Below, one piece after another: positions 1 through 11,767 of a stretch of DNA of 64,000 nucleotides. The position numbers were made by a program, and so were the translations under genes. Every line of letters starts with the position of its first letter. Positions within the stretch are counted from its first letter, which is position 1. The stretch is from Marinobacterium lacunae (GTDB lineage: Bacteria; Pseudomonadota; Gammaproteobacteria; Pseudomonadales; Balneatricaceae): assembly GCF_000705555.1 (NCBI RefSeq), contig NZ_JMQN01000047.1, forward strand, positions 186,001 to 250,000, written 5' to 3'. Under the pieces are notes generated by a model. The model was not told the DNA's origin. It ran no database searches and saw only the letters and a program-made list of their open reading frames with translations.

Positions 1-18
1 AGAGTGTGAACTAGAGCC

Positions 19-396
19 GTGAACAAAAAAAGACCTGTAAATCTAGATCTGCGTACTATTAAACAGCCACTACCGGCGATCACTTCAATTCTGCACCGTG
101 TGTCAGGTGTCGCGCTGTTCTTTGGCGCCATCTTCATGGTGTATGTGTTGGGTTTGTCGCTGGAGTCTCCGCAGGGCTTTGCGCAAGCCCAGGAGATGCT
201 CCAGGAGTCTTTCCTGGCAAAACTCATAGCATGGGGCCTTGTGTCAGCACTGCTTTATCACTTCTTTGCGGGCGTCAAGCATCTGATTATGGATGCTGGA
301 TACTGTGAGGAGCTTGAGAGCGGTCAACGTGCGGCCAAAGTCACTTTGATTGTTGCTGTGGCGGCAATCCTTCTGGCAGGGGTATGGATATGGTAA
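19..396 (+). CDS. sdhC: Succinate dehydrogenase cytochrome b556 subunit SdhC
   Basis: Membrane anchor of complex II (succinate:quinone oxidoreductase), binding haem b with SdhD and passing electrons to quinone. The 125-residue protein has the family N-terminus (RPVNLDLRTI, then PLPAITSILHRVSG, with the S-x-x-H-R-x-S/T-G motif at about residues 22-30) and three hydrophobic segments at about 30-50, 68-88 and 105-125. HLIMDAG at about 88-94 carries the usual haem-ligand histidine region. The start is GTG at 19; only 18 bases lie upstream, so the promoter is outside the window. The 3' end overlaps sdhD by 13 bases, which argues for translational coupling in sdhCDAB. Identification is firm. Confidence 0.96.
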   Translation: MNKKRPVNLDLRTIKQPLPAITSILHRVSGVALFFGAIFMVYVLGLSLESPQGFAQAQEMLQESFLAKLIAWGLVSALLYHFFAGVKHLIMDAGYCEELESGQRAAKVTLIVAVAAILLAGVWIW

Positions 397-737
397 CCAG
401 TATTACTAGCTTTGGCCGTAGCGGCCTCTACGATTGGATGATGCAGCGTGTTACCGCCGTTATCCTGCTGGCCTACACCGTCTTCATGATCGGTTACCTG
501 CTGTTCAATCCGGATCTGGATTACAACCAGTGGCGCGGCCTGTTCGACGGCACTTTTATGCGTGTCTTCTCCTTGCTGGCACTGCTGTCCATGGTAGCCC
601 ACGCCTGGATTGGCCTGTGGTCGGTATCTACCGACTATATTAAGCCGACCGGTGCTCGTTTCGTATTCCAGTCCGTTTGTGGCCTGCTGGCGTTTATTTA
701 CGTTGTGTGGGGCATCCAGATTCTTTGGGGTATCTAA
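384..737 (+). CDS. sdhD: Succinate dehydrogenase membrane anchor SdhD
   Basis: Second hydrophobic anchor of complex II. It is 117 residues with three membrane segments (about 23-43, 56-76, 92-113) and the family motif GLYDWMMQRVTAV at residues 14-26, where the arginine and following residues line the quinone site. HAWIGLWSVSTDYIKP at about 73-88 contains the haem-side histidine and the conserved D-Y pair. Its ATG lies inside the end of sdhC, and sdhA begins 3 bases after its stop, so the four genes form one tight operon. The length is normal for the family. Confidence 0.96.
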   Translation: MDMVTSITSFGRSGLYDWMMQRVTAVILLAYTVFMIGYLLFNPDLDYNQWRGLFDGTFMRVFSLLALLSMVAHAWIGLWSVSTDYIKPTGARFVFQSVCGLLAFIYVVWGIQILWGI

Positions 738-740
738 GAC

Positions 741-2513
741 ATGTCTAAACTGCGTACGCTCTCTTTCGACGCGATTGTGGTCGGCGGTGGCGGTGCGGGC
801 ATGCGTGCTGCACTGCAGCTGGCACAGTCCGGCCTGAACACTGCTTGTGTGACCAAGGTTTTCCCGACGCGTTCCCATACCGTGTCTGCTCAGGGTGGTA
901 TCACCTGCGCGATCGCCAGTGCTGATCCGAACGATGACTGGCGCTGGCACATGTATGACACCGTAAAAGGTTCTGATTACATCGGTGACCAGGATGCGAT
1001 CGAATACATGTGTTCTGTCGGTCCTCAGGCTGTATTCGAACTTGATCACATGGGTCTGCCGTTCTCCCGTACCGAGACCGGTCGTATCTATCAGCGTCCT
1101 TTCGGTGGTCAGTCCAAGAACTTCGGTGAGGGCGGTCAGGCTGCCCGTACCTGTGCTGCTGCAGACCGTACAGGTCATGCGCTGCTGCACACCCTGTATC
1201 AGGGCAACATGAAGGCGGGTACTACCTTCCTGAATGAATGGTATGCCGTCGATCTGGTTAAAAATGCCGATGGTGCGGTAGTGGGCTGTATCGCTATCTG
1301 CATCGAAACCGGTGAAACCGTTTACATCAAGGCCAAGGCAACCGTGCTTGCTACCGGTGGCGCTGGTCGTATCTATGCCTCTACTACCAATGCGCTGATC
1401 AATACCGGTGACGGTGTGGGTATGGCGCTGCGTGCAGGTGTTCCGGCGCAGGATATGGAGATGTGGCAGTTCCATCCGACCGGTATTGCCGGTGCGGGTG
1501 TCCTCGTGACCGAGGGTTGCCGCGGTGAGGGGGGCTACCTGATCAACAAAAACGGTGAGCGCTTCATGGAGCGTTATGCTCCGAACGCGAAAGATCTGGC
1601 TGGCCGTGACGTTGTTGCTCGCTCGATGATTCTGGAGATTCTGGCTGGTAATGGCGCCGGGGAGAATGGCGATTACGTATACCTGAAGCTGGATCATCTG
1701 GGTGAAGAGGTTCTGCACTCTCGTCTGCCGGGTATCTGTGAGCTGTCCAAGACCTTCGCTGCTGTGGATCCGGTCAAAGAGCCGATTCCTGTTGTGCCGA
1801 CATGTCACTATATGATGGGTGGTCTGGCGACCAACATCGGCGGACAGGTTATCGCTCCGAATCTCGAGGGTGAAGATCAGATCGTCAAAGGTCTTTATGC
1901 CTGTGGTGAAGTGGCGTGTGTATCTGTTCACGGTGCTAACCGTCTGGGTGGTAACTCCCTGCTTGACCTGGTGGTATTCGGCCGTGCAGCAGGTCTGCAG
2001 ATCGAGCAGCAGATGCGCGAAGGCTACGAAGTGGCTGACGCAACAGAGGCTGATCTCGAGGCGGCAATGGCTCGCCTGAACCGTCTGAACAACAGTACTG
2101 GCGGCGAAAGCATCGCCGATGTGCGCAAGGATCTCCAGAGCACTATGCAGCTGTATTTCGGTGTATTCCGTGACGGCGAAAGCATGGCGAAGGGTCTTGA
2201 GTTGCTGAAAGGGATCCGTGAGCGTGTTGCGAACGTACATCTGGAAGATAAGAGCCAGGCATTCAATACATCACGTATCGAAGCGCTTGAGCTTGAAAAC
2301 CTGATGGAAGTTGCTGAAGCAACGGCAATCGCTGCGGTTGAACGTAAAGAGTCTCGCGGTGCGCATGCCCGTAACGACTTTACTGAGCGTGATGACGAGA
2401 ACTGGCTCTGCCACTCCGTTTTCTTCCCGCAGGAAAAGCGCATCGGTAAGCGTGCGGTTAACTTCGCGCCGAAGACGATGGAACCGTTCCCGCCGAAAGT
2501 TCGAACTTATTAA
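741..2513 (+). CDS. sdhA: Succinate dehydrogenase flavoprotein subunit SdhA
   Basis: Catalytic subunit of complex II, oxidising succinate to fumarate with covalently bound FAD. The 590 residues begin with a Rossmann dinucleotide motif, [11 protein letters not shown] at about 16-26, followed by the flavinylation segment SHTVSAQGG (histidine at about 46). Substrate and catalytic elements include QFHPTGIAG, the GRGDLA-like [10 protein letters not shown] region (active-site arginine) and [14 protein letters not shown] near residue 395. The C-terminus [13 protein letters not shown] is typical of SdhA rather than FrdA. It sits 3 bases after sdhD and 12 bases before sdhB. Confidence 0.98.
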   Translation: MSKLRTLSFDAIVVGGGGAGMRAALQLAQSGLNTACVTKVFPTRSHTVSAQGGITCAIASADPNDDWRWHMYDTVKGSDYIGDQDAIEYMCSVGPQAVFELDHMGLPFSRTETGRIYQRPFGGQSKNFGEGGQAARTCAAADRTGHALLHTLYQGNMKAGTTFLNEWYAVDLVKNADGAVVGCIAICIETGETVYIKAKATVLATGGAGRIYASTTNALINTGDGVGMALRAGVPAQDMEMWQFHPTGIAGAGVLVTEGCRGEGGYLINKNGERFMERYAPNAKDLAGRDVVARSMILEILAGNGAGENGDYVYLKLDHLGEEVLHSRLPGICELSKTFAAVDPVKEPIPVVPTCHYMMGGLATNIGGQVIAPNLEGEDQIVKGLYACGEVACVSVHGANRLGGNSLLDLVVFGRAAGLQIEQQMREGYEVADATEADLEAAMARLNRLNNSTGGESIADVRKDLQSTMQLYFGVFRDGESMAKGLELLKGIRERVANVHLEDKSQAFNTSRIEALELENLMEVAEATAIAAVERKESRGAHARNDFTERDDENWLCHSVFFPQEKRIGKRAVNFAPKTMEPFPPKVRTY

Positions 2514-2525
2514 GGGGCTGGTACG

Positions 2526-3230
2526 ATGCTGGTAAGTGTATATCGCTATAACCCTGAAATTGATGATGCGCCGTACATGCAGGATATCCATATCGATATC
2601 CCGGGTGGAAAGGACATCATGGTGCTGGACCTGCTCCAGTTGCTGAAAGAGAAAGATTCGACGCTGGCTTATCGCCGCTCTTGCCGTGAGGGTGTGTGTG
2701 GATCTGACGGCATGAACATGAATGGCAAGAACGGTCTGGCATGCATCACCCCGCTTTCTGCGGTGGTTGAGGCTGACAAGCTGGTTCTGCGTCCGTTACC
2801 GGGGCTGCCGGTCATTCGTGATCTCGTGGTCGATATGACTCAGTTCTATCGTCAGTACGAGAAGATCAAGCCGTTCCTGATCAACAATACGCCGGCTCCT
2901 GCAATCGAACGTTTGCAGTCGCCGGAAGAGCGTGCCGAGCTGGATGGTTTGTACGAGTGTATTCTCTGTGCTTGCTGTTCAACTGCCTGCCCGTCTTTCT
3001 GGTGGAACCCGGACAAGTTCATTGGGCCGTCTGGTCTGTTGCAGGCATACCGCTTCCTGGCGGATAGTCGCGATACTGCAACGCGTGAGCGACTGGCGGA
3101 CCTTGATGATCCGTTCAGTGTTTTCCGTTGCCACGGCATCATGAACTGCGTCAATGTCTGTCCGAAGGGGCTAAACCCGACCAAGGCGATTGGCAAGATT
3201 CGAAACATGCTGATTCAGCAAGCGACCTGA
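2526..3230 (+). CDS. sdhB: Succinate dehydrogenase iron-sulfur subunit SdhB
   Basis: Electron-transfer subunit of complex II. The protein is 234 residues. An N-terminal plant-type ferredoxin domain holds the [2Fe-2S] ligands in SCREGVCGSDGMNMNG at about 53-68 and a further cysteine in LACIT. The C-terminal domain has two cysteine clusters, CILCACCSTACPSFWW at about 146-161 and CHGIMNCVNVCPKGLNP at about 203-219, for the [4Fe-4S] and [3Fe-4S] centres. It closes the sdhCDAB operon and is followed 12 bases later by an intrinsic terminator. Confidence 0.98.
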   Translation: MLVSVYRYNPEIDDAPYMQDIHIDIPGGKDIMVLDLLQLLKEKDSTLAYRRSCREGVCGSDGMNMNGKNGLACITPLSAVVEADKLVLRPLPGLPVIRDLVVDMTQFYRQYEKIKPFLINNTPAPAIERLQSPEERAELDGLYECILCACCSTACPSFWWNPDKFIGPSGLLQAYRFLADSRDTATRERLADLDDPFSVFRCHGIMNCVNVCPKGLNPTKAIGKIRNMLIQQAT

Positions 3231-3242
3231 TCAGGGTTCTCA

Positions 3243-3272
3243 AAAAAGCGGCACAATGTGCCGCTTTTTCTT
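3243..3272 (+). terminator. Intrinsic terminator after sdhCDAB
   Basis: A 12-bp perfect stem (AAAAAGCGGCAC at 3243-3254 with its complement at 3258-3269), a 3-base loop, and a T-rich 3' side. It ends the sdh transcript. The remainder of the sdhB-sucA gap (3273-3521) holds no gene. It is AT-rich around 3330-3440 and presumably carries the sucA promoter, but I could not pick a convincing -35/-10 pair. Confidence 0.85.
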
Positions 3273-3521
3273 TGTCAGGGTGATTGCAATCCTGCAAAAG
3301 GTCGGAAAGGGCGAAAAAACGGGGAACTTTAGTATTATCCATCGCTTCAAGCTGTGTTAAGGCTGGATGAAAAGTCGTAAAATATTTCCCGCAATTTTGC
3401 GCGACCCGTTAGATTGCAGCTGAATAACAAATCAGTAATTAGCAGGGGCGGTGGTATACGTGAGCAGGAAATGGTGCACCCTGAGCGCGCCTTCGACCCC
3501 TGAAGCCAGGGTGATATCATA

Positions 3522-6353
3522 ATGCAAGACGGCATAATGGAGCTGATGTGGAAAAATGCCCATCTTTACGGTGGAAACCTTTCCTACGTCGAGCAACTGT
3601 ACGAAACTTATCTGATGGATCCGAACGCCGTTCCACAAGAGTGGCGTGAAGAGTTTAACCGCCTTCCCAAAGTCGGCGACAACATCTCTCAGGATGTTCC
3701 ACATTCTCCCATTCGGGAGCACTTCCTTTACCTGTCCAAGAATCAGAAACGGTCCCAGCCTGCGAGTGTCAGCAGCGTAAGCTCTGAGCATGAAAAGAAG
3801 CAGGTTCGTGTTCTGCGTATGATTAACGCTTATCGTGTTCGCGGACATCAGGCGGCCAGTATTGATCCGTTGGACCTGCTTGAACGTGAGCATGTGCCCG
3901 ATCTTGAGCCTCGTTTCCATGAATTGTCCGAGGCCGATTACGATACGGTATTCCAGCTGGGCTCCCTGTTCTTTGGTAAAGAGGAAGCGCCGCTGAAAGA
4001 GATCCTGGCTGATCTCAAGAAAACGTATTGCACCACTGTCGGCGCCGAGTATATGCACATCGTCGACACTCAGGAGAAGCGCTGGATTCAGTCGCGCCTT
4101 GAGCCGGTTCGTGCCCATCCAGAGGTTGATCTCGAGAGCAAAATGATGGTGCTCGAGCGCCTCACCGCTGCTGAAGGTCTGGAAAAATACCTCGGCTCTC
4201 GCTACGCGGGCGCCAAGCGTTTCGGTCTTGAAGGTGGCGAGTCTCTTATCGTGTCTCTGAATACGCTGGTTCGCCGAGCTGGCAAGCAGGGGGCGAAAGA
4301 GATCGTGATCGGTATGGCTCACCGTGGCCGTCTCAATACGCTGGTCAACATTTTCGGTAAGAATCCGGCTGAACTCTTTGGTGAGTTCGAAGGTAAGAAG
4401 CTCGTCGAAAGCTCTGGCGACGTTAAGTACCATCAGGGGTTCTCATCCAACATTATGACCGATGGCGGTGAAGTTCATATCGCCATGGCGTTCAACCCTT
4501 CCCATCTGGAGATTGTTGCGCCAGTGGTAGAGGGCTCTGTACGCGCGCGTCAGGATCGCCGTAACGATGAGGTCGGTACGACAGTTGTGCCGGTTAATAT
4601 CCACGGTGACGCCGCGTTCGCGGGTCAGGGTGTGGTTATGGAGACTCTGCAGATGTCTCAAACCCGCGCCTACAAAACCGGCGGTACTATCCATATTGTC
4701 ATCAATAACCAGGTCGGCTTTACCACATCCAAGAAAGAGGATGCGCGTTCAACCGAGTACTGTACCGATGTTGCCAAGATGGTTCAGGCACCGATCTTCC
4801 ACGTCAACGGTGACGATGCTGAAGCGGTGCGTTTCGTAACTCAACTGGCTGTTGATTACCGCAACGAGTTCAAAAAAGACGTCGTGATCGATCTGGTCTG
4901 CTATCGCCGCCGTGGTCACAACGAAGCGGATGAGCCGTCTGGCACTCAGCCGCTGATGTACTCCAAGATCAAGAACCACAAAACCACCCGTACTCTGTAT
5001 GCAGAGCAGTTGATTGCTGAAAATGTGATCACTGAAGAGCAGAGTAAAGAGATGGAGAAAGAGTATCGCCAGCAGCTCGAAAATGGTGAGCATGTTGCGC
5101 GATCTCTGGTCAAACAGCCTAATACCGAGCTGTTTGTTGATTGGCGTCCGTACCTGGGGCATGAGTGGAGCTTTGACTGCGACACCCGCGTTGACATGAA
5201 GCTGCTCCAGGAGTTGGCCAATAAAACCTGCGAAGTGCCCGAAGGTTTTGCTATTCAGCGTCAAGTTCAGAAGATCTACGAAGATCGCAAGAAAATGGCG
5301 GCCGGTGCTATGGAAGCCAACTGGGGCTTTGCGGAAACGCTGGCGTACGCGACGATTCTTGCAGAAGGCCACCGGGTGCGCCTGACCGGGCAGGATGTGG
5401 GCCGTGGTACGTTCTCGCATCGCCATGCGGTTCTTCACAACCAGAAGGACGCTTCGACCTATGTTCCGCTGCAAAAGTTGGCGGAAGGTCAGCCTGTATT
5501 CGATATCTACGACTCTCTGCTCTCTGAAGAGGCTGTGCTCGGTTTCGAATACGGCTACGCAACCACTACGCCGAACGCGCTGGTTATTTGGGAGGCACAG
5601 TTCGGTGACTTCGCAAACGGGGCGCAGGTTGTAATCGACCAGTTCATCACCTCGGGTGAGCAGAAGTGGCAGCGTCTGTGTGGACTGACTATGCTTCTGC
5701 CTCATGGTTTCGAAGGTCAGGGTCCTGAGCACTCCTCCGCGCGACTCGAACGCTTCCTGCAGCTTTGTGCCGAGCACAATATCCAGGTTTGTGTGCCGAC
5801 AACGCCTGCGCAGATCTTCCATCTGTTGCGTCGTCAGGTCGTGCGTCCGCTGCGTAAGCCGCTTGTCGTCATGTCTCCGAAGTCGCTGTTGCGTCACAAA
5901 CAGGCGATCTCGACACTTGAAGAGCTTGCTGACGGTACCTTCCAGCCTGTCATCCCTGAAGTGGATGTGCAGGATCCGAAGAAAGTTAAACGTCTGGTTA
6001 TGTGTAGCGGTAAGGTCTACTTCGACCTCTATAACCGCCGTGCTGAGCTGGCAAAAGATGATGTGGCAATCGTGCGAATCGAGCAGCTCTATCCGTTCCC
6101 GGAGGAGATTCTGCTGAACACAATCAGTCAGTACGAGAACTTGGAATCAGTGGTTTGGTGTCAAGAAGAGCCGATGAACCAAGGGGCCTGGTACTGCAGC
6201 CAGCATCACATGCGCAACGTGTTGCACAAGCATAATCCCAAACTCTATCTCGATGGGGTGGGGCGTCCGCATGCGGCGGCACCGGCTGTTGGTTATATCT
6301 CTGTCCATTTGGAACAGCAAGAACAGCTGGTTAACGAAGCAATCAACGGTTAA
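3522..6353 (+). CDS. sucA: 2-Oxoglutarate dehydrogenase E1 component SucA
   Basis: Thiamine-diphosphate dependent E1 of the 2-oxoglutarate dehydrogenase complex. It is 943 residues, the usual length. The N-terminal segment (YVEQLYETYLMDPNAVP, about 21-37) is the E2-binding arm. IGMAHRGRLNTLVN at about 262-275 and the ThDP/Mg motif region GDDAEAVRF near 433-441 are characteristic, as is the late EEPMNQGAWY segment near 883-892. The ATG at 3522 has a purine-rich SD (CAGGGTGA) about 8 bases upstream. A second in-frame ATG at 3537 is possible. First gene of sucAB-lpd-sucCD. Confidence 0.97.
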   Translation: MQDGIMELMWKNAHLYGGNLSYVEQLYETYLMDPNAVPQEWREEFNRLPKVGDNISQDVPHSPIREHFLYLSKNQKRSQPASVSSVSSEHEKKQVRVLRMINAYRVRGHQAASIDPLDLLEREHVPDLEPRFHELSEADYDTVFQLGSLFFGKEEAPLKEILADLKKTYCTTVGAEYMHIVDTQEKRWIQSRLEPVRAHPEVDLESKMMVLERLTAAEGLEKYLGSRYAGAKRFGLEGGESLIVSLNTLVRRAGKQGAKEIVIGMAHRGRLNTLVNIFGKNPAELFGEFEGKKLVESSGDVKYHQGFSSNIMTDGGEVHIAMAFNPSHLEIVAPVVEGSVRARQDRRNDEVGTTVVPVNIHGDAAFAGQGVVMETLQMSQTRAYKTGGTIHIVINNQVGFTTSKKEDARSTEYCTDVAKMVQAPIFHVNGDDAEAVRFVTQLAVDYRNEFKKDVVIDLVCYRRRGHNEADEPSGTQPLMYSKIKNHKTTRTLYAEQLIAENVITEEQSKEMEKEYRQQLENGEHVARSLVKQPNTELFVDWRPYLGHEWSFDCDTRVDMKLLQELANKTCEVPEGFAIQRQVQKIYEDRKKMAAGAMEANWGFAETLAYATILAEGHRVRLTGQDVGRGTFSHRHAVLHNQKDASTYVPLQKLAEGQPVFDIYDSLLSEEAVLGFEYGYATTTPNALVIWEAQFGDFANGAQVVIDQFITSGEQKWQRLCGLTMLLPHGFEGQGPEHSSARLERFLQLCAEHNIQVCVPTTPAQIFHLLRRQVVRPLRKPLVVMSPKSLLRHKQAISTLEELADGTFQPVIPEVDVQDPKKVKRLVMCSGKVYFDLYNRRAELAKDDVAIVRIEQLYPFPEEILLNTISQYENLESVVWCQEEPMNQGAWYCSQHHMRNVLHKHNPKLYLDGVGRPHAAAPAVGYISVHLEQQEQLVNEAING

Positions 6354-6400
6354 TGACAGTTCGTTAGCGAATAAACGAGCACAGTATTTAAGGAAATAGC

Positions 6401-7633
6401 ATGTCCATCGAAATCAAAGCGCCTACTTTTCCGGAGTCCGTTGCGGACGGTACCGTTGCAACTTGGCACAAACAGCCTGGTGAGGCTTGCGCCGCTGATG
6501 AACTGATCGTCGACATTGAGACCGATAAGGTCGTTCTTGAAGTGGTTGCGCCGGCTGACGGTGTGATCAAGGAGATCATCAAGGGCGAAGGCGATACTGT
6601 TCTAAGTGACGAGGTGATCGCGGTATTCGAAGCAGGTGCAGCAGGTACTGCCGCAGCCGCTGAATCAGCAGCGCCCGCAGCCGCAAGCGCCGCAGCACCG
6701 GAAGGTGAAACCGGCGAAGGCGACAAGATCGGTCCGGCTGCCCGCAAGCTGATCGACGAGAACAATCTGGATCCGAAGCAGATTCCAGCCTCTGGCAAGA
6801 ATGGCGGCATCACTAAGGAAGATGTTGTCAACTTCCTGAAGAACAAGCCGGCCGCTCCTGCTGCCGCTGCTGCTCCGGCACCTGCACCGGCACCGGCTGC
6901 TGCAGCGTCGGTCAATGTGGTTGCAGGTGAGCGTACCGAGAAGCGCGTTCCGATGACTCGTTTGCGTGCAACTATCGCCAAGCGTCTGGTCGAAGCGCAG
7001 CAGAACGCTGCCATGCTGACAACCTACAACGAAGTCAACATGAAGCCGGTCATGGATCTGCGTAAGCAGTACAAGGATCTGTTCGAGAAGACCCACAACG
7101 GTACCCGTCTGGGTTTCATGTCTTTCTTCGTAAAAGCGGCAACCGAAGCGCTCAAGCGTTTCCCGGCTGTCAACGCTTCCATCGACGGTAACGACATGGT
7201 TTATCACGGTTACCAGGATATTGGTGTTGCCGTTTCTACCGATCGTGGTCTGATGGTTCCGGTTCTGCGTGATACCGACAGCATGAGCCTTGCTGATGTT
7301 GAATCTACTATCGCCGACTTCGGTAAGCGCGGTCGCGATGGCAAGCTCGGCATGGATGATATGCAGGGCGGTACCTTCACCATCACTAACGGTGGTGTAT
7401 TCGGTTCTCTGATGTCGACTCCGATCCTGAACCCGCCGCAGACTGCGATTCTGGGTATGCACAAAATCCAGGAGCGTCCGATGGCGGTCAATGGTCAGGT
7501 TGTGATCCTGCCGATGATGTACCTCGCCCTGTCATACGACCACCGTATGATCGATGGCAAGGAGGCGGTACAATTCCTCGTCACCATCAAGGATCTGCTG
7601 GAAGATCCGGCACGTATGTTGCTGGATGTTTAA
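6401..7633 (+). CDS. sucB: 2-Oxoglutarate dehydrogenase E2 (dihydrolipoyl succinyltransferase) SucB
   Basis: Core of the 2-oxoglutarate dehydrogenase complex. It has 410 residues. One lipoyl domain spans residues 1-75 (lipoyl-lysine in [10 protein letters not shown], about 38-47). Next come an Ala/Pro linker, a peripheral-subunit-binding domain ([15 protein letters not shown], about 111-125), a second long Ala/Pro linker at about 150-172, and the catalytic domain ending with the active-site signature [13 protein letters not shown] at about 380-392. The SD AAGGAAA lies 7 bases before ATG. The Ala/Pro linkers give long antisense ORFs that are artefacts of composition. Confidence 0.97.
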   Translation: MSIEIKAPTFPESVADGTVATWHKQPGEACAADELIVDIETDKVVLEVVAPADGVIKEIIKGEGDTVLSDEVIAVFEAGAAGTAAAAESAAPAAASAAAPEGETGEGDKIGPAARKLIDENNLDPKQIPASGKNGGITKEDVVNFLKNKPAAPAAAAAPAPAPAPAAAASVNVVAGERTEKRVPMTRLRATIAKRLVEAQQNAAMLTTYNEVNMKPVMDLRKQYKDLFEKTHNGTRLGFMSFFVKAATEALKRFPAVNASIDGNDMVYHGYQDIGVAVSTDRGLMVPVLRDTDSMSLADVESTIADFGKRGRDGKLGMDDMQGGTFTITNGGVFGSLMSTPILNPPQTAILGMHKIQERPMAVNGQVVILPMMYLALSYDHRMIDGKEAVQFLVTIKDLLEDPARMLLDV

Positions 7634-7674
7634 GCAGACCACAATCGAACGAGTGAACAGACAGACAGGACTAA

Positions 7675-9117
<1,443 letters not shown>

Positions 9118-9186
9118 GTTCTGAGGGTTGCTTTACGCGGGTCGGGCCAAAAGCTCGTCCCCTGTGTGATAGCACTGATGAAAGTG

Positions 9187-9214
9187 CATGGAGCTGCACA
9201 CTCGTAGCTCCATG
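9187..9214 (+). repeat. Perfect 9-bp hairpin between lpd and sucC
   Basis: CATGGAGCT at 9187-9195 pairs with AGCTCCATG at 9206-9214 across a 10-base loop. It is centred in the 129-bp lpd-sucC gap and followed by only TTT, so it is not a standard intrinsic terminator. It may be an RNA-processing or stability element, or a weak attenuator, that sets sucCD against sucAB-lpd expression. This role is inference. Confidence 0.55.
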
Positions 9215-9246
9215 TTTGAACAACCGACACAACAACGGATTAGAGC

Positions 9247-10413
9247 ATGAACCTTCACGAGTACCAGGGTAAACAGCTGTTTGCCGCCTATGGTCTGCCG
9301 GTTTCCAAAGGAATTGCGGTAGATACTCCGGAAGCAGCTGCAGACGCAGCAAAACAGATCGGTGGAGACAAGTGGGTCGTCAAGGCTCAGGTACATGCCG
9401 GCGGCCGCGGTAAAGCGGGCGGCGTGAAACTGGTCGATAGCCCGGAAGAAGCTAAAGCATTTGCAGAGAAATGGCTGGGTCAGCGTCTGGTAACGTACCA
9501 GACAGACGCAAATGGTCAGCCGGTTTCCAAGATTCTGGTTGAAACCTGCACTGATATCGCAAACGAACTCTACCTGGGTGCTGTCGTTGACCGCTCCAGC
9601 CGCCGTATCGTCTTCATGGCATCCACCGAAGGTGGTGTTGAGATCGAGAAAGTTGCTGAAGAGACTCCGGAAAAGATCCTGAAAGCGACTATCGATCCCT
9701 TGACTGGCGCTCAGCCTTACCAGGGTCGTGAGCTGGCATTCCAGCTGGGCCTGAAGGGCGATCAGATCAAGCAGTTCGTCAACATCTTCCTGGGTCTTGC
9801 CAAGATGTTCGAAGAGAAAGATCTGGCGCTGCTCGAGATCAACCCTCTGGTAATCACCGATCAGGGCAACCTGCACTGCCTGGATGCCAAGGTCGTTATC
9901 GATGGTAACTCTGTATACCGTCACAAAGATCTGCAGGGCATGCACGATCCGTCACAGGATGATGCACGTGAAGCGCGTGCAGCTGAATGGGATCTCAACT
10001 ACGTGGCGCTGACTGGCAACATCGGTTGCATGGTCAACGGTGCGGGTCTTGCCATGGGTACCATGGATATCGTTTCTCTGCACGGTGGTTTCCCGGCCAA
10101 CTTCCTGGACGTTGGTGGTGGTGCGACCAAAGAGCGTGTTACCGAAGCATTCAAGATCATCCTTGAAGACAGCAACGTTAAAGCCGTATTGGTTAATATC
10201 TTCGGCGGTATCGTGCGCTGCGACCTGATCGCAGAAGGCATCATCGGCGCGGTCAAGGAAGTGGGTGTGAGCGTGCCGGTCGTGGTGCGTCTGGAAGGTA
10301 ACAACGCAGATCTGGGTTCCAAGCTCCTGTCAGAGTCTGGCCTGGATATCATCGCAGCGACCAGCCTGACCGATGCGGCTCAGCAAGCGGTTAAAGCAGC
10401 GGAGGGTAAATAA
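9247..10413 (+). CDS. sucC: Succinyl-CoA synthetase beta subunit (ADP-forming)
   Basis: Beta subunit of succinate-CoA ligase, converting succinyl-CoA plus phosphate and NDP to succinate, CoA and NTP. It is 388 residues long with an N-terminal ATP-grasp domain ([13 protein letters not shown], then [16 protein letters not shown] at about 46-61) and the C-terminal ligase domain with [14 protein letters not shown] (about 258-271) and [10 protein letters not shown] (about 317-326). The standard 388-residue length supports the ATG at 9247. Its stop overlaps the sucD start by one base. Confidence 0.97.
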   Translation: MNLHEYQGKQLFAAYGLPVSKGIAVDTPEAAADAAKQIGGDKWVVKAQVHAGGRGKAGGVKLVDSPEEAKAFAEKWLGQRLVTYQTDANGQPVSKILVETCTDIANELYLGAVVDRSSRRIVFMASTEGGVEIEKVAEETPEKILKATIDPLTGAQPYQGRELAFQLGLKGDQIKQFVNIFLGLAKMFEEKDLALLEINPLVITDQGNLHCLDAKVVIDGNSVYRHKDLQGMHDPSQDDAREARAAEWDLNYVALTGNIGCMVNGAGLAMGTMDIVSLHGGFPANFLDVGGGATKERVTEAFKIILEDSNVKAVLVNIFGGIVRCDLIAEGIIGAVKEVGVSVPVVVRLEGNNADLGSKLLSESGLDIIAATSLTDAAQQAVKAAEGK

Positions 10414-11294
10414 TGTCCATTCTGATCAACAAAGACACCAAAGTTATCTGTCAGGGTTTCACTGGTGGTCAGGGTACCTTCCACTCTGAACAGGCGATTG
10501 CGTACGGCACCAAAATGGTCGGTGGCGTCACTCCGGGTAAGGGCGGTACCGAGCATCTGGGTCTGCCTGTCTTCAATACCGTAAAAGAAGCGGTTGAAGC
10601 TACTGGCGCGGAAGCATCCGTGATCTACGTTCCGGCTCCTTTCTGCAAGGACTCCATTCTGGAAGCCGCTAACGCTGGTATCAAGCTGATCGTGACCATC
10701 ACTGAGCACATTCCGGTTATGGACATGCTGCAGTGTAAAGTGAAGTGTGACGAGCTGGGTGTGCGCCTGATCGGTCCGAACTGCCCGGGTGTTATCACGC
10801 CGGGAGAGTGCAAGATCGGTATCATGCCGGGCCACATCCACCTGCCGGGTAAGGTGGGTATCGTTTCCCGTTCAGGCACCCTGACCTACGAAGCGGTCAA
10901 GCAGACTACTGATGCCGGTTTCGGTCAGTCTACCTGCGTAGGTATCGGTGGCGACCCGATTCCAGGCTCTAACTTCATCGACATCCTGGCGATGTTCGAG
11001 CAGGATCCGCAGACTGAAGCGATCGTCATGATCGGTGAGATTGGCGGTTCTGCCGAAGAGGAAGCGGCTGCTTTCATCAAGGCAAACGTGACCAAGCCTG
11101 TCGTGTCCTACATCGCGGGTGTTACTGCGCCTCCGGGCAAACGCATGGGTCACGCCGGTGCGATCATCTCCGGCGGTAAAGGAACAGCCGATGAGAAGTT
11201 TGCTGCTCTGGAAGACGCAGGCGTCAAGACCGTGCGTTCGCTGGCCGATATCGGCAAGGCGCTGGCTGAAGTAACTGGCTGGACCATGAAGTAA
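10413..11294 (+). CDS. sucD: Succinyl-CoA synthetase alpha subunit
   Basis: Alpha subunit of succinate-CoA ligase, carrying the CoA-binding Rossmann domain and the phosphorylated histidine. In 293 residues it has the N-terminal CoA site ([14 protein letters not shown], about 14-27), [10 protein letters not shown] at about 122-131, and the phospho-histidine loop [12 protein letters not shown] at about 243-254. Coupled to sucC by the TAATG overlap. Last gene before a strong terminator. Confidence 0.97.
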   Translation: MSILINKDTKVICQGFTGGQGTFHSEQAIAYGTKMVGGVTPGKGGTEHLGLPVFNTVKEAVEATGAEASVIYVPAPFCKDSILEAANAGIKLIVTITEHIPVMDMLQCKVKCDELGVRLIGPNCPGVITPGECKIGIMPGHIHLPGKVGIVSRSGTLTYEAVKQTTDAGFGQSTCVGIGGDPIPGSNFIDILAMFEQDPQTEAIVMIGEIGGSAEEEAAAFIKANVTKPVVSYIAGVTAPPGKRMGHAGAIISGGKGTADEKFAALEDAGVKTVRSLADIGKALAEVTGWTMK

Positions 11295-11312
11295 GAGCAG
11301 TTGTGCTCTCGC

Positions 11313-11339
11313 AAAAAGGCAGCTTAGGCTGCCTTTTTT
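11313..11339 (+). terminator. Intrinsic terminator after sucCD
   Basis: The 11-bp stem AAAAAGGCAGC / GCTGCCTTTTT has a TTAG loop and six Ts. It ends the suc operon 18 bases after the sucD stop. Confidence 0.92.
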
Positions 11340-11441
11340 GTTGCGTGTCATGAAGCGGTTTTTTTTGAATCGACATCTGTTCCCACCTGGCAACATTTCT
11401 GCTTTTATAGGCTATATCCCCACAAACAGGAGTTGTAAGGC

Positions 11442-11750
11442 ATGAATAAAGCGGTATTGGGTGGATTTCTGAGTCTTGTTGTTATGGTTTCAGCCCAGAG
11501 TGCCAATGCGCAGACGGCTGAGGAAACCGTCGCGAAGCATTGTCAGGCCTGTCATGACTCTGGGCTTGGTGGCGCGCCTAAATTGGGTGATCAGGCAGCT
11601 TGGGCTCCGCGTATTGAGAAGGGCGTTGATGGTATGCTTGCAACGGTTTTATCCGGTAAAGGCGCTATGCCGCCCAAGGGGACCTGTATGGGCTGTAGCG
11701 ATGATGATCTTCGTGCGGCAATCAGTTTGATGTCGGGCGGGGCGCAATAA
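11442..11750 (+). CDS. Cytochrome c5-type monohaem cytochrome
   Basis: Small periplasmic electron carrier of the c5/c555 family. It has 102 residues: a Sec signal peptide at about 1-23 (cut after ANA, before QTAEE), the haem-binding CQACH at about 34-38, the downstream methionine ligand in GAMPPKG, and an extra CMGC pair near 83-86 as in cytochrome c5, where the two cysteines form a disulfide. The ATG at 11442 follows AGGAG closely. It stands alone between the suc terminator and a convergent EAL-HDOD gene. The oxidase or reductase partner is not evident from the locus. Confidence 0.9.
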   Translation: MNKAVLGGFLSLVVMVSAQSANAQTAEETVAKHCQACHDSGLGGAPKLGDQAAWAPRIEKGVDGMLATVLSGKGAMPPKGTCMGCSDDDLRAAISLMSGGAQ

Positions 11751-11767
11751 TCTTCCCGCTTCGTTCA

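Noticed and set aside
324-2240. 638-codon open frame antisense to sdhA
   Set aside because: Composition shadow of a high-GC coding strand; no domain, no SD, and it covers well-identified SdhC, SdhD and SdhA.
3432-5897. Long minus-strand frames across sucA (333 and 382 codons)
   Set aside because: Antisense shadows of SucA; residues are compositionally biased and match no family.
6388-7014. Antisense Ala/Ser-rich frame across sucB
   Set aside because: Arises from the Ala/Pro linkers of SucB read on the other strand.
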